From UBA4575 sp002386945 (GTDB taxonomy: Bacteria > Pseudomonadota > Gammaproteobacteria > UBA4575), in the NCBI GenBank assembly GCA_943789445.1, contig CALSUC010000002.1, forward strand, positions 1 through 64,000: DNA of 64,000 bases, written 5' to 3'. This document shows, one piece after another, positions 12,501 to 25,700 of this stretch. The stretch's first letter is position 1, and the number at the start of each line of letters is the position of its first letter. The position numbers and the translations under genes are program-made. The notes under the pieces were generated by a model. The model was not told where the DNA came from. It did no database searches and worked only from the letters and a program-made list of their open reading frames with translations.

Positions 12501-15500
12501 TCAAAGATGCCACTAACCTGATTAAAGTGGGCTACGACTGGACCTATGTTTCTTCGGGTAATGCACCCGCTGTTGAGCATGGGCAGGTCAACGCAGCCTT
12601 TACTACGGTAGCGCCAGTGGGTGTGACTGTTTCTGGTATTGGTAACAGCATCACCAAAACGGCGATGGGTGGCAGCGGTAATGCAGGCACCTTCTCGGAT
12701 CAGGTCATCACTGCAGATGGCTCGGTATCGACTACGGTAGCTGAAACGAATACGGCCCGTACGATTGGTCTTTCTGGCAGCGATACCGATGTAAGCTATA
12801 GCTCGATTGATTACGCGTTGATATGTGGGCCGATGGCTCGCTTCGTGTCTATGAAAACCGCTCTAACAAGGGGTGGGTCGGTACTTATGCGACAGGCGAT
12901 GAACTGAGTGTTGAGCGTACTGGCTCGACGATTACCTACCTGAAAAATGACGTAGTACTCTACACCTCAAGAGTTGCTTCGACGGGTGATTTGCATGTGG
13001 ATACCTCGCTTACTAGTAAAGGTGCTACATTGAACGACATCGTCATCAAAGGGGATAACCTGACTGCAGGCGCCACAGGCATCACTGCCAGTAGCGCTAA
13101 TTTTTCGGTTGATACCGTCTACGCCACCGCTGACCATTACCCTGGACGATACAGCTCTGACAGCGGGTGAAACCGCAACGGTCACCTTTACCTTTAATGA
13201 GGCCGTCACTGGTTTCGATAACAGTGATATAACCTTGGAAGGCGGCACGTTATCAGCCGTGACTTCAGCGGATGATGGCATCACCTGGACAGCAACGTTC
13301 ACGCCGACAGCGGACATCAAAGATGCCACTAACCTGATTAAAGTGGGCTACGACTGGACCTATGTTTCTTCGGGTAACGCACCCGCTGTTGAGCAGGTCA
13401 ACGCAGCCTTTACCACGGTAGCGCCAGTGGGTGTGACTGTTTCTGGTAACAGCATCACCAAAACGGCGATGGGTGGCAGCGGTAATGCAGGCACCTTCTC
13501 GGATCAGGTCATCACTGCAGATGGCTCGGTATCGACTACGGTAGCTGAAACGAATACGGCCCGTACGATTGGTCTTTCTGGCAGCGATACCGATGTAAGC
13601 TATAGCTCGATTGATTACGCGTTGATATGCGGGCCGATGGCTCGCTTCGTGTCTATGAAAACCGCTCTAACAAGGGGTGGGTCGGTACTTATGCGACAGG
13701 CGATGTACTGAGTGTTGAGCGTACTGGCTCGACGATTACCTACCTGAAAAATGACGTAGTACTCTACACCTCAAGAGTTGCTTCGACGGGTGATTTGCAT
13801 GTGGATACCTCGCTTACTAGTAAAGGTGCTACATTGAACGACATCGTCATCAAAGGGGATAACCTGACTGCAGGCGCCACAGACTTCATTACCAGTAGCG
13901 CTAATTTTTCGGTTGATACCGTCTCGCCACCGCTGACCATTACCCTGGACGATACAGCTCTGGCAGCGGGTGAAACCGCAACGGTCACCTTTACCTTTAA
14001 TGATGCCGTCACTGGTTTCGATAACAGTGATATAACCGTGGAAGGCGGCACGTTATCAGCCGTGACTTCAGCGGATGATGGCATAACTTGGACAGCAACG
14101 TTCACGCCGACAGCGGACATCAGTGATAGCACTAACCTGATTAAAGTGGGCTACGATTGGACCTATGTTTCTTCGGGTAACGCACCCGCTGTTGAGCAGG
14201 TCAACGCAGCCTTTACCACGGTAGCGCCAGTGGGTGTGACTGTTACTGGTAACAGCATCACCAAAACGGCGGGGAATGGCTGGGTAATGCAGGCACCTTC
14301 TCGGATCAGGTCATCACTGCAGATGGCTCGGTATCGACTACGGTAGCTGAAACGAATACGCATCGTATGATTGGTCTTTCTGACAGCGATACCGATGCAA
14401 GCTATACCTCGATTGATTACGCGATTTATCTGCGGACGATGGTCGCTTGTGGTCTATGAAAACGGCGCTAACAAGGGGCGTTCGGTAGCTATGCGACAGG
14501 CGATGTACTGAGTGTTGAGCGTACTGGCTCGACGATTACCTACCTGAAAAATGGCTCGGTATTCTACACCTCAACAGTTGCTTCGACGGGTGATTTGCAT
14601 GTGGATACCTCGTTGTATACGACAGGTGCTACATTGAACGACATCGTCATCACTCAGGCGCCACAGACTTCATTGCCAGTAGCGCTAATTATGTTGTTAA
14701 TACCGTCACGCCAACCATCACCATTGCTGATGTCGCGGGCGACAACACCATTAACTACCTTGAAGACGATGTCACCGTGGCTATCTCAGGTACCACCACG
14801 GGGGTGGAAGATGGGCAAATTCTGACCGTGACACTGAATGGCAAGGATTACCAAGCGACGGTTTCAGGCAATGCCTGGAGTGTGGATGTGCCAGCAGCAG
14901 ATGTGCAAGCATTAGCAGAGAGTAACCATAGCGTTACCGCCTTAGGAGAGAGTAACCATAGCGTTACCGCCAATGTAACGAATGCAGTGGGTGTCGCAGC
15001 GGCTGAGGCCAGCAAGGCCATTATCCACAGCACAGCACCGCTGACCATTACCCTGGACGATACAGCTCTGACGGCGGGTGAGACCGCAACGGTCACCTTT
15101 ACCTTTCATGAGGCCGTCACAGGTTTCGATAACAGTGATATAACCGTGGAAGGCGGCACGTTATCAACCGTGACTTCAGCGGATGATGGCATCACTTGGA
15201 CAGCAACGTTCACGCCGACAGCGGACATCAAAGATGCCACTAACCTGATTAAAGTGGGCTACGACTGGACCTATGTTTCTTCGGGTAATGCACCCGCTGT
15301 TGAGCAGCTCAACGCAGCCTTTACCACGGTAGCGCCAGCGGGTGTGACTGTTTCTGGTATTGGTAACAGCATCACCAAAACGGCGCCTAGCTGGCATAAT
15401 GCAGGCACCTTCTCGGATCAGGTCATCACTGCAGATGGCTCGGTATCGACTACGGTAGCTGAAACGAATACGGCCCGTACGATTGGTCTTTCTGACATCG

Positions 15501-18500
15501 ATACCAATCTACTCTATAGCTCGATTGATTACGCGCTTCGTCTGAGGAGTGATGGCTCGCTTAGTGTCTATGAAAACGGCGATAATAGGGGGTGGTTCGG
15601 TACTTATTCGAGTGGCGATGTACTGAGTGTTGAGCGTACTGGCTCGACGATTACCTACCTGAAAAATGGCTCGGTATTCTACACCTCAACAGTTGCTTCG
15701 ACGGGTGATTTGCATGTGGATACCTCGCTTTCTAGTGAAGGTGCTACATTGAACGACATCGTCATCAAAGGGGATAACCTGACTGCAGGCGCCACAGACT
15801 TCACTGCCAATAGCGCTAATTTTTCGGTTGATACCGTCACGCCACCGCTGACCATTACCCTGGACGATACAGCTCTGGCAGCGGGTGAAACCGCAACGGT
15901 CACCTTTACCTTTAATGATGCCGTCACTGGTTTCGATAACAGTGATATAACCGTGGAAGGCGGCACGTTATCAGCCGTGACTTCAGCGGATGATGGCATC
16001 ACTTGGACAGCAACGTTCACGCCGACAGCGGACATCAGTGATAGCCACTAACCTGATTAAAGTGGGCTACGATTGGACCTATGTTTCTTCGGGTAACGCA
16101 CCCGCTGTTGAGCAGGTCAACGCAGCCTTTACCACGGTAGCGCCAGTGGGTGTGACTGTTACTGGTAACAGCATCACCAAAACGGCGGCGGATGGCTGGG
16201 TAATGCAGGCACCTTCTCGGATCAGGTCATCACTGCAGATGGCTCGGTATCGACTACGGTAGCTGAAACGAATACGCATCGTATGATTGGTCTTTCTGAC
16301 AGCGATACCAATGCAAGCTATAGCTCGATTGATTACGCGATTTATCTGCGGAACGATGGCTCGCTTGTTGTCTATGAAAACGGCGCTAACAAGGGGCGTT
16401 CGGTAGCTTATTCGAGTGGCGATGTACTGAGTGTTGAGCGTACTGGCTCGACGATTACCTACCTGAAAAATGGCTCGGTATTCTACACCTCAACAGTTGC
16501 TTCGACGGGTGATTTGCATGTGGATACCTCGTTGATACGACAGGTGCTACATTGAACGACATCGTCATCACTCAGGCGCCACAGACTTCATTGCCAGTAG
16601 CGCTAATTATGTTGTTAATACCGTCACGCCAACCATCACCATTGCTGATGTCGCGGGCGACAACACCATTAACTACCTTGAAGACGATGTCACCGTGGCT
16701 ATCTCAGGTACCACCACGGGGGTGGAAGATGGGCAAGTTCTGACCGTGACACTGAATGGCAAGGATTACCAAGCGACGGTTTCAGGCAATGCCTGGAGTG
16801 TGGATGTGCCAGCAGCAGATGTGCAAGCATTAGCAGAGGGTAACCATAGCGTTACCGCCAATGTAACGAATGCAGTGGGTGTCGCAGCGGCTGAGGCCAG
16901 CAAGGCCATTATCCACAGCACAGCACCGCTGACCATTACCCTGGACGATACAGCTCTGACGGCGGGTGAGACCGCAACGGTCACCTTTACCTTTCATGAG
17001 GCCGTCACTGATTTCGATAACAGTGATATAACCGTGGAAGGCGGCACGTTATCAACCGTGACTTCAGCGGATGATGGCATCACCTGGACAGCAACGTTCA
17101 CGCCGACAGCGGGCATCAAAGATGCCACTAACCTGATTAAAGTGGGCTACGACTGGACCTATGTTTCTTCGGGTAATGCACCCGCTGTTGAGCATGGGCA
17201 GGTCAACGCAGCCTTTACCACGGTAGCGCCAGTGGGTGTGACTGTTTCTGGTATTGGTAACAGCATCACCAAAACGGCGATGGGTGGCAGCGGTAATGCA
17301 GGCACCTTCTCGGATCAGGTCATCACTGCAGATGGCTCGGTATCGACTACGGTAGCTGAAACGAATACGGCCCGTACGATTGGTCTTTCTGGCAGCGATA
17401 CCGATGTAAGCTATAGCTCGATTGATTACGCGTTGATATGCGGGCCGATGGCTCGCTTCGTGTCTATGAAAACCGCTCTAACAAGGGGTGGGTCGGTACT
17501 TATGCGACAGGCGATGTACTGAGTGTTGAGCGTACTGGCTCGACGATTACCTACCTGAAAAATGACGTAGTACTCTACACCTCAAGAGTTGCTTCGACGG
17601 GTGATTTGCATGTGGATACCTCGCTTACTAGTAAAGGTGCTACATTGAACGACATCGTCATCAAAGGGGATAACCTGACTGCAGGCGCCACAGGCATCAC
17701 TGCCAGTAGCGCTAATTTTTCGGTTGATACCGTCACGCCACCGCTGACCATTACCCTGGACGATACAGCTCTGACAGCGGGTGAGACCGCAACGGTCACC
17801 TTTACCTTTAATGAGGCCGTCACTGGTTTCGATAACAGTGATATAACCTTGGAAGGCGGCACGTTATCAGCCGTGACTTCAGCGGATGATGGCATCACCT
17901 GGACAGCAACGTTCACGCCGACAGCGGACATCAAAGATGCCACTAACCTGATTAAAGTGGGCTACGACTGGACCTATGTTTCTTCGGGTAACGCACCCGC
18001 TGTTGAGCAGGTCAACGCAGCCTTTACCACGGTAGCGCCAGTGGGTGTGACTGTTACTGGTAACAGCATCACCAAAACGGCGGGGATGGCGCGGTAATGC
18101 AGGCACCTTCTCGGATCAGGTCATCACTGCAGATGGCTCGGTATCGACTACGGTAGCTGAAACGAATACGGCCCGTACGATTGGTCTTTCTGACAGCGAT
18201 ACCGATGTAAGCTATAGCTCGATTGATTACGCGTTGATATGCTGGGCCGATGGCTCGCTTCGTGTCTATGAAAACGGCTCTAACAAGGGGTGGGTCGGTA
18301 CTTATGCGACAGGCGATGTACTGAGTGTTGAGCGTACTGGCTCGACGATTACCTACCTGAAAAATGGCGTCGGTATTCTACACCTCAAGAGTTGCTTCGA
18401 CGGGTGATTTGCATGTGGATACCTCGCTTTCTAGTACAGGTGCTACATTGAACGACATCGTCATCAAAGGGGATAACCTGACTGCAGGCGCCACAGACTT

Positions 18501-21500
18501 CATTACCAGTAGCGCTAATTTTTCGGTTGATACCGTCGTCACGCCACCGCCGACCATTACCCTGGACGATACAGCTCTGACGGTGGGTGAAACCGCAACG
18601 GTCACCTTTACCTTTAATGAGGCCGTCACTGGTTTCGATAACAGTGATATAACCGTGGAAGGCGGCACGTTATCAGCCGTGACTTCAGCGGATGATGGCA
18701 TCACCTTGGACAGCAACGTTCACGCCGACAGCGGACATCAATGATGCCACTAACCTGATTAAAGTGGGCTACGATTGGACCTATGTTTCTTCGGGTAACG
18801 CACCCGCTGTTGAGCAGGTCAACGCAGCCTTTACCACGGTAGCGCCAGTGGGTGTGACTGTTACTGGTAACAGCATCACCAAAACGGCGGGGATGGCTGG
18901 TAATGCAGGCACCTTCTCGGATCAGGTCATCACTGCAGATGGCTCGGTATCGACTACGGTAGCTGAAACGAATACGCATCGTATGATTGGTCTTTCTGAC
19001 AGCGATACCGATGTAAGCTATACCTCGATTGATTACGCGTTGTATCTGGCGAACGATGGTCGATTGGGGTCTATGAAAACGGCGCTAACAAGGGGAGTTC
19101 GGTACTTATGCGACAGGCGATGTACTGAGTGTTGAGCGTACTGGCTCGACGATTACCTACCTGAAAAATGGCTCGGTATTCTACACCTCAACAGTTGCTT
19201 CGACGGGTGATTTGCATGTGGATACCTCGTTGTTAGTACAGGTGCTACATTGAACGACATCGTCATCAAAGGGGATAACCTGACTGCAGGCGCCACAGAC
19301 TTCATTGCCAGTAGCGCTAATTTTTCGGTTGATACCGTCACGCCACCGCTGACCATTACCCTGGACGATACAGCTCTGACGGCGGGTGAAACCGCAACGG
19401 TCACCTTTACCTTTAATGAGGCCGTCACCGGTTTCGATAACAGTGATATAACCGTGGAAGGCGGCACGTTATCAGCCGTGACTTCAGCGGATGATGGCAT
19501 CACCTGGACAGCAACGTTCACGCCGACAGCGGACATCAATGATGCCACTAACCTGATTAAAGTGGGCTACGATTGGACCTATGTTTCTTCGGGTAACGCA
19601 CCCGCTGTTGAGCAGGTCAACGCAGCCTTTACCACGGTAGCGCCAGTGGGTGTGACTGTTACTGGTAACAGCATCACCAAAACGGCGGCGGATGGCTGGG
19701 TAATGCAGGCACCTTCTCGGATCAGGTCATCACTGCAGATGGCTCGGTATCGACTACGGTAGCTGAAACGAATACGGCTCGTATGATTGGTCTTTCTGAC
19801 AGCGATACCAATGTAAGCTATACCTCGATTGATTACGCGATTTATCTGCGGAACGATGGTCGCTTGTGGTCTATGAAAACGGCGCTAACAAGGGGACGTT
19901 CGGTAGCTTATGCGACAGGCGATGTACTGAGTGTTGAGCGTACTGGCTCGACGATTACCTACCTGAAAAATGGCTCGGTATTCTACACCTCAACAGTTGC
20001 TTCGACGGGTGATTTGCATGTGGATACCTCGTTGTATACGACAGGTGCTACATTGAACGACATCGTCATCAAAGGGGATAACCTGACTGCAGGCGCCACA
20101 GACTTCATTGCCAGTAGCGCTAATTTTTCGGTTGATACCTAGCCACCGCTGACCATTACCCTGGACGATACAGCTCTGACGGCGGGTGAAACCGCAACGG
20201 TCACCTTTACCTTTAATGAGGCCGTCACTGGTTTCGATAACAGTGATATAACCTTGGAAGGCGGCACGTTATCAGCCGTGACTTCAGCGGATGATGGCAT
20301 AACTTGGACAGCAACGTTCACGCCGACAGCGGACATCAATGATGCCACTAACCTGATTAAAGTGGGCTACGATTGGACCTATGTTTCTTCGGGTAACGCA
20401 CCCGCTGTTGAGCAGGTCAACGCAGCCTTTACCACGGTAGCGCCAGTGGGTGTGACTGTTACTGGTAACAGCATCACCAAAACGGCGGCGGTGGCTGGGT
20501 AATGCAGGCACCTTCTCGGATCAGGTCATCACTGCAGATGGCTCGGTAGTCGACTACGGTAGCTGAAACGAATACGGCTCGTATGATTGGTCTTTCTGAC
20601 AGCGATACCGATGCAAGCTATACCACGATTGATTACGCGATTTTTCTGCGGAACGATGGTCGCTTGTGGTCTTTGAAAACGGCGCTACAAGGGGACGTTC
20701 GGTAGCTTATGCGACAGGCGATGTACTGAGTGTTGAGCGTACTGGCTCGACGATTACCTACCTGAAAAATGGCTCGGTATTCTACACCTCAACAGTTGCT
20801 TCGACGGGTGATTTGCATGTGGATACCTCGTTGTATACGACAGGTGCTACATTGAACGACATCGTCATCAAAGGGGATAACCTGACTGCAGGCGCCACAG
20901 ACTTCATTGCCAGTAGCGCTAATTTTTCGGTTGATACCTCTGCCACCGCTGACCATTACCCTGGACGATACAGCTCTGGCGGCGGGTGAAACCGCAACGG
21001 TCACCTTTACCTTTAATGAGGCCGTCACTGGTTTCGATAACAGTGATATAACCTTGGAAGGCGGCACGTTATCAGCCGTGACTTCAGCGGATGATGGCAT
21101 CACCTGGACAGCAACGTTCACGCCGACAGCGGACATCAGTGATAGCCACTAACCTGATTAAAGTGGGCTACGACTGGACCTATGTTTCTTCGGGTAACGC
21201 ACCCGCTGTTGAGCAGGTCAACGCAACCTTTACCACGGTAGCGCCAGTGGGTGTGACTGTTACTGGTAACGACATCACCAAAACGGCGGCGTGGCTGGGT
21301 AATGCAGGCACCTTCTCGGATCAGGTCATCACTGCAGATGGCTTTATGTCGACTACGGTAGCTGAAACGAATACGTATCGTATGATTGGTCTTTCTGACA
21401 GCGATACCGATGTAAGCTATACCACGATTGATTACGCGATTTTTCTGGCGAACAATGGTGCGCTTCTTGTCTTTGAAAACGGCGCTTACAAGGGGGGTTC

Positions 21501-22163
21501 GGTAGCTATGCGACAGGCGATGTACTGAGTGTTGAGCGTACTGGCTCGACGATTACCTACCTGAAAAATGGCTCGGTATTCTACACCTCAACAGTTGCTT
21601 CGACGGGTGATTTGCATGTGGATACCTCGTTGTATACGACAGGTGCTACATTGAACGACATCGTCATCAAAGGGGATAACCTGACTGCAGGCGCCACAGA
21701 CTTCATTGCCTCTAGCGCTAATTTTTCGGTTGATACAGCAGGTACAGCAGCTATTGTAGGTACTTCAGGAGCAGATACCCTTGTAGGTGATGCAAATGAT
21801 AATATCATCACAGGTGGTGATGGAGACGATACGATGACTGGTAGTGGTGGTCATGATATCTTTGATTTCAATCTTTCGACCTTAGGGAATACAGATACGA
21901 TATCTGATTTCATACTGGGAGCTGAAGCAACAGCGGATACGGATAAATTAGATTTAAGTGACTTACTCTCTTATACAACCGGTGATGACTTGGCACACTT
22001 TATTCAAGTGCTAGATGGTGGTACAGATGTCACGCTAAACATTGATAAAGATGGTGAATCTGATTTTACGACCCCTGAGCAGATAATTATTTTAGAAGGT
22101 ATTGGAACAGGTTCTTTGGACTTGGCTGCTTTGACAGCGGACGATAATCTAGTCGTTTTATAA
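9509..22163 (+). CDS. Giant RTX adhesin-like type I-secreted protein, gene 2 (~4,200 codons, frame broken)
   Basis: The start is the ATG at 9509 ([10 protein letters not shown]...), nine bases after AAAGGT; the ATG at 9503 is too close to it. After about 17 unique residues the protein runs into the end of Ig-like module B and then module C, with no signal peptide and no LapA-like N-terminal retention domain visible. Fourteen module C copies and fourteen lectin-like copies alternate. Ig-like module B is present only three times (near 12025, 14719 and 16638), so units are about 800 or 1,100 bp. The C-terminus (from about 21745) has RTX repeats and a secretion tail different from those of genes 1 and 3. 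The frame is broken at many repeat-polymorphic sites (e.g. 9877, 11411, 11473, 14440, 16044, 18385, 20139, 21146). The longest open stretches are 438 and 424 codons. Probable secreted or surface adhesin. Confidence 0.8.
9605..21740 (+). repeat. Tandem module array of adhesin gene 2 (14 units)
   Basis: Module C begins at about 9605, 10409, 11216, 12315, 13129, 13934, 15047, 15847, 16929, 17747, 18550, 19350, 20148 and 20949. The steps are about 800 bp without module B and about 1,100 bp with it. Units are nearly identical outside short variable patches in the lectin-like module. An in-frame 30-bp tandem duplication sits inside the module B copy at about 14918-14971. Confidence 0.9.
21745..22163 (+). 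other. RTX repeats and type I secretion tail of gene 2 (divergent version)
   Basis: The glycine/aspartate repeats [23 protein letters not shown] and [11 protein letters not shown] are followed by DTISDF and LDLSDLLSY motifs and the ending DDNLVVL. The arrangement matches the tails of genes 1 and 3, but the sequence is clearly different. The segment is open to the TAA at 22161-22163. Confidence 0.85.
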
Positions 22164-22797
22164 AAAGTAGCGATAAATAAAAGCCCTCACTAACGTTGTT
22201 GTTTGGTGAGGGCTTTTTTTTTGTAGTACAAGCAACGTATCATAAGTAATTACTCGGTAATGCCGAGGGCTACTAGTGATTGAATAAGATTGATACTGCC
22301 CTTTCGGGTGCTCACCTAATGCCTTTATTATCCGCTGCCCCAGAGCGACCACAAGTCGTCGATCTACGCGCTCAAGGGCATGCGCCGGTCAATGTGATTA
22401 TTTCTTGTTACATGACTGGAGTTACCTGCTTTTCCAAATATAGTCAAAGATAACCTAACTTAATTTTGGTGAGGTTTGACCGCTCAGTTCGGACTTTAAG
22501 ACGGATTAAAGTGCTCTTCTTTATTTGGTTAATATATAATTTTTTTGTTTTTATGGGGCTCCAGTTAATGCGAGCTGCCGCTGAATAAAAATAATCTATA
22601 AAACAATATGTAACAGATAGCGGGCATGGGGAGATCCACATTGCCTAGGATTTAGAATTCAGCCGATGGTGGCAGGCCTAGTATGGCCGCTTACCTAAAA
22701 GATGCGAGTTGGCTACTCGGAGATAGTGGACTGCGTATTAATTATTGTACTTTTTAACAGTTCACTAAATATTATAAAAATTAAAGGTAGCATGGTT
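22164..22797 (+). repeat. Intergenic leader, copy 2 (duplicate of 8876-9508)
   Basis: This stretch is a near-perfect copy of the gap before gene 2 and contains no credible gene. It carries the shared terminator, the AT-rich segment, the hairpin at 22622-22646 and the Shine-Dalgarno AAAGG before the gene 3 start. Identical leaders would give genes 2 and 3 the same control. Confidence 0.85.
22181..22222 (+). terminator. Rho-independent terminator after adhesin gene 2
   Basis: Same stem AAGCCCTCAC/GTGAGGGCTT and T run as after gene 1. Confidence 0.93.
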
Positions 22798-25700
22798 ATG
22801 AGTGAAAAAATTCAAGAAGCGACCAGCTCAATGTATAAGAATTCAAGGGGTGTCGCAGCGGCTGAGCAGCAAGGCCATTATCTATCACAGCACAGCACCG
22901 CTGACCATTACCCTGGACGATACAGCTCTGACGGCGGGTGAAACCGCAACGGTCACCTTTACCTTTAATGAGGCCGTCACCGGTTTCGATAACAGTGATA
23001 TAAGCTTGGAAGGCGGCACGTTATCAGCCGTGACTTCAGCGGATGATGGCATCACCTGGACAGCAACGTTCACGCCGACAGCGGACATCAAAGATGCCAC
23101 TAACCTGATTAAAGTGGGCTACGACTGGACCTATGTTTCTTCGGGTAACGCACCCGCTGTTGAGCAGCTCAACGCAGCCTTTACCACGGTAGCGCCAGTG
23201 GGTGTGACTGTTACTGGTAACAACATCACCAAAACGGCGGGGGAGGCTGGGCTAATGCAGGCGCCTTCTCGGATCAGGTCATCACTGCAGATGGCTCGGT
23301 AGTCGACTACGGTAGCTGAAACGAATACGGCCCGTATGATTGGTCTTTCTGACAGCGATACCGATGCAAGCTATGCCACGATTGATTACGCGATTTATTT
23401 GCGGAACGATGGCTGCGCTTGTGTCTTTGAAAACGGCGCTAGCAAGGGGACGTTCGGTACTTATTCGAGTGGCGATGTACTGAGTGTTGAGCGTACTGGC
23501 TCGACGATTACCTACCTGAAAAATGGCTCGGTATTCTACACCTCAGCGGTTGCTTCGACGGGTGATTTGCATGTGGATACCTCGTTGCATACGACAGGTG
23601 CTACATTGAACGACATCGTCATCAAAGGGGATAACCTGACTGCAGGCGCCACAGACTTCATTGCCTCTAGCGCTAATTTTTCGGTTGATACCGTCAGCCA
23701 CCGCTGACCATTACCCTGGACGATACAGCTCTGACGGCGGGTGAAACCGCAACGGTCACCTTTACCTTTAATGAGGCCGTCACCGGTTTCGATAACAGTG
23801 ATATAACCGTGGAAGGCGGCACGTTATCAGCCGTGACTTCAGCGGATGATGGCATCACTTGGACAGCAACGTTCACGCCGACAGCGGACATCAATGATGC
23901 CACTAACCTGATTAAAGTGGGCTACGATTGGACCTATGTTTCTTCGGGTAACGCACCCGCTGTTGAGCAGCTCAACGCAGCCTTTACCACGGTAGCGCCA
24001 GTGGGTGTGACTGTTACTGGTAACAGCATCACCAAAACGGCGGGGGTGGCTGGGCTAATGCAGGCACCTTCTCGGATCAGGTCATCACTGCAGATGGCTC
24101 GGTAGTCGACTACGGTAGCTGAAACGAATACGGCTCGTATGATTGGTCTTTCTGACAGCGATACCGATGCAAGCTATAGCCACGATTGATTACGCGATTT
24201 ATCTGCGGAACGATGGTGCGCTTGTGGTCTTTGAAAACGGCGCTAGCAAGGGGACGTTCGGTACTTATTCGAGTGGCGATGTACTGAGTGTTGAGCGTAC
24301 TGGCTCGACGATTACCTACCTGAAAAATGGCTCGGTATTCTACACCTCAACGGTTGCTTCGACGGGTGATTTGCATGTGGATACCTCGTTGCATACGACA
24401 GGTGCTACATTGAACGACATCGTCATCAAAGGGGATAACCTGACTGCAGGCGCCACAGACTTCATTGCCAGTAGCGCTAATTTTTCGGTTGATACCATCA
24501 CCACCGCTGACCATTACCCTGGACGATACAGCTCTGACGGCGGGTGAAACCGCAACGGTCACCTTTACCTTTAATGAGGCCGTCACTGGTTTCGATAACA
24601 GTGATATAACCGTGGAAGGCGGCACGTTATCAGCCGTGACTTCAGCGGATGATGGCATAACTTGGACAGCAACGTTCACGCCGACAGCGGACATCAATGA
24701 TGCCACTAACCTGATTAAAGTGGGCTACGATTGGACCTATGTTTCTTCGGGTAACGCACCCGCTGTTGAGCAGGTCAACGCAGCCTTTACCACGGTAGCG
24801 CCAGTGGGTGTGACTGTTACTGGTAACAGCATCACCAAAACGGCGGCGATGGCTGGGCTAATGCAGGCACCTTCTCGGATCAGGTCATCACTGCAGATGG
24901 CTCGGTATCGACTACGGTAGCTGAAACGAATACGGCTCGTATGATTGGTCTTTCTGACAGCGATACCGATGCAAGCTATACCACGATTGATTACGCGATT
25001 TATCTGCGGAACAATGGCTCGCTTGGGGTCTTTGAAAACGGCGCTAACAAGGGGACGTTCGGTAGCTTATGCGACAGGCGATGTACTGAGTGTTGAGCGT
25101 ACTGGCTCGACGATTACCTACCTGAAAAATGGCTCGGTATTCTACACCTCAACAGTTGCTTCGACGGGTGATTTGCATGTGGATACCTCGTTGCATACGA
25201 CAGGTGCTACATTGAACGACATCGTCATCAAAGGGGATAACCTGACTGCAGGCGCCACAGACTTCATTGCCTCTAGCGCTAATTTTTGGTTAATACCGTC
25301 ACGCCAACCATCACCATTGCTGATGTCGCGGGCGACAACACCATTAACTACCTTGAAGACGATGTCGACGTGGCTATCTCAGGTACCACCACGGGGGTGG
25401 AAGATGGGCAAGTTCTGACCGTGACACTGAATGGCAAGGATTACCAAGCGACGGTTTCAGGCGATGCCTGGAGTGTGGATGTGCCAGCAGCAGATGTGCA
25501 AGCATTAGCAGAGGGTAACCATAGCGTTACCGCCAATGTAACGAATGCAGTGGGTGTCGCAGCGGCTGAGGCCAGCAAGGCCATTATCCATAACAGCACA
25601 GCACCGCTGACCATTACCCTGGACGATACAGCTCTGGCGGCGGGTGAAACCGCAACGGTCACCTTTACCTTTAATGAGGCCGTCACTGGTTTCGATAACA

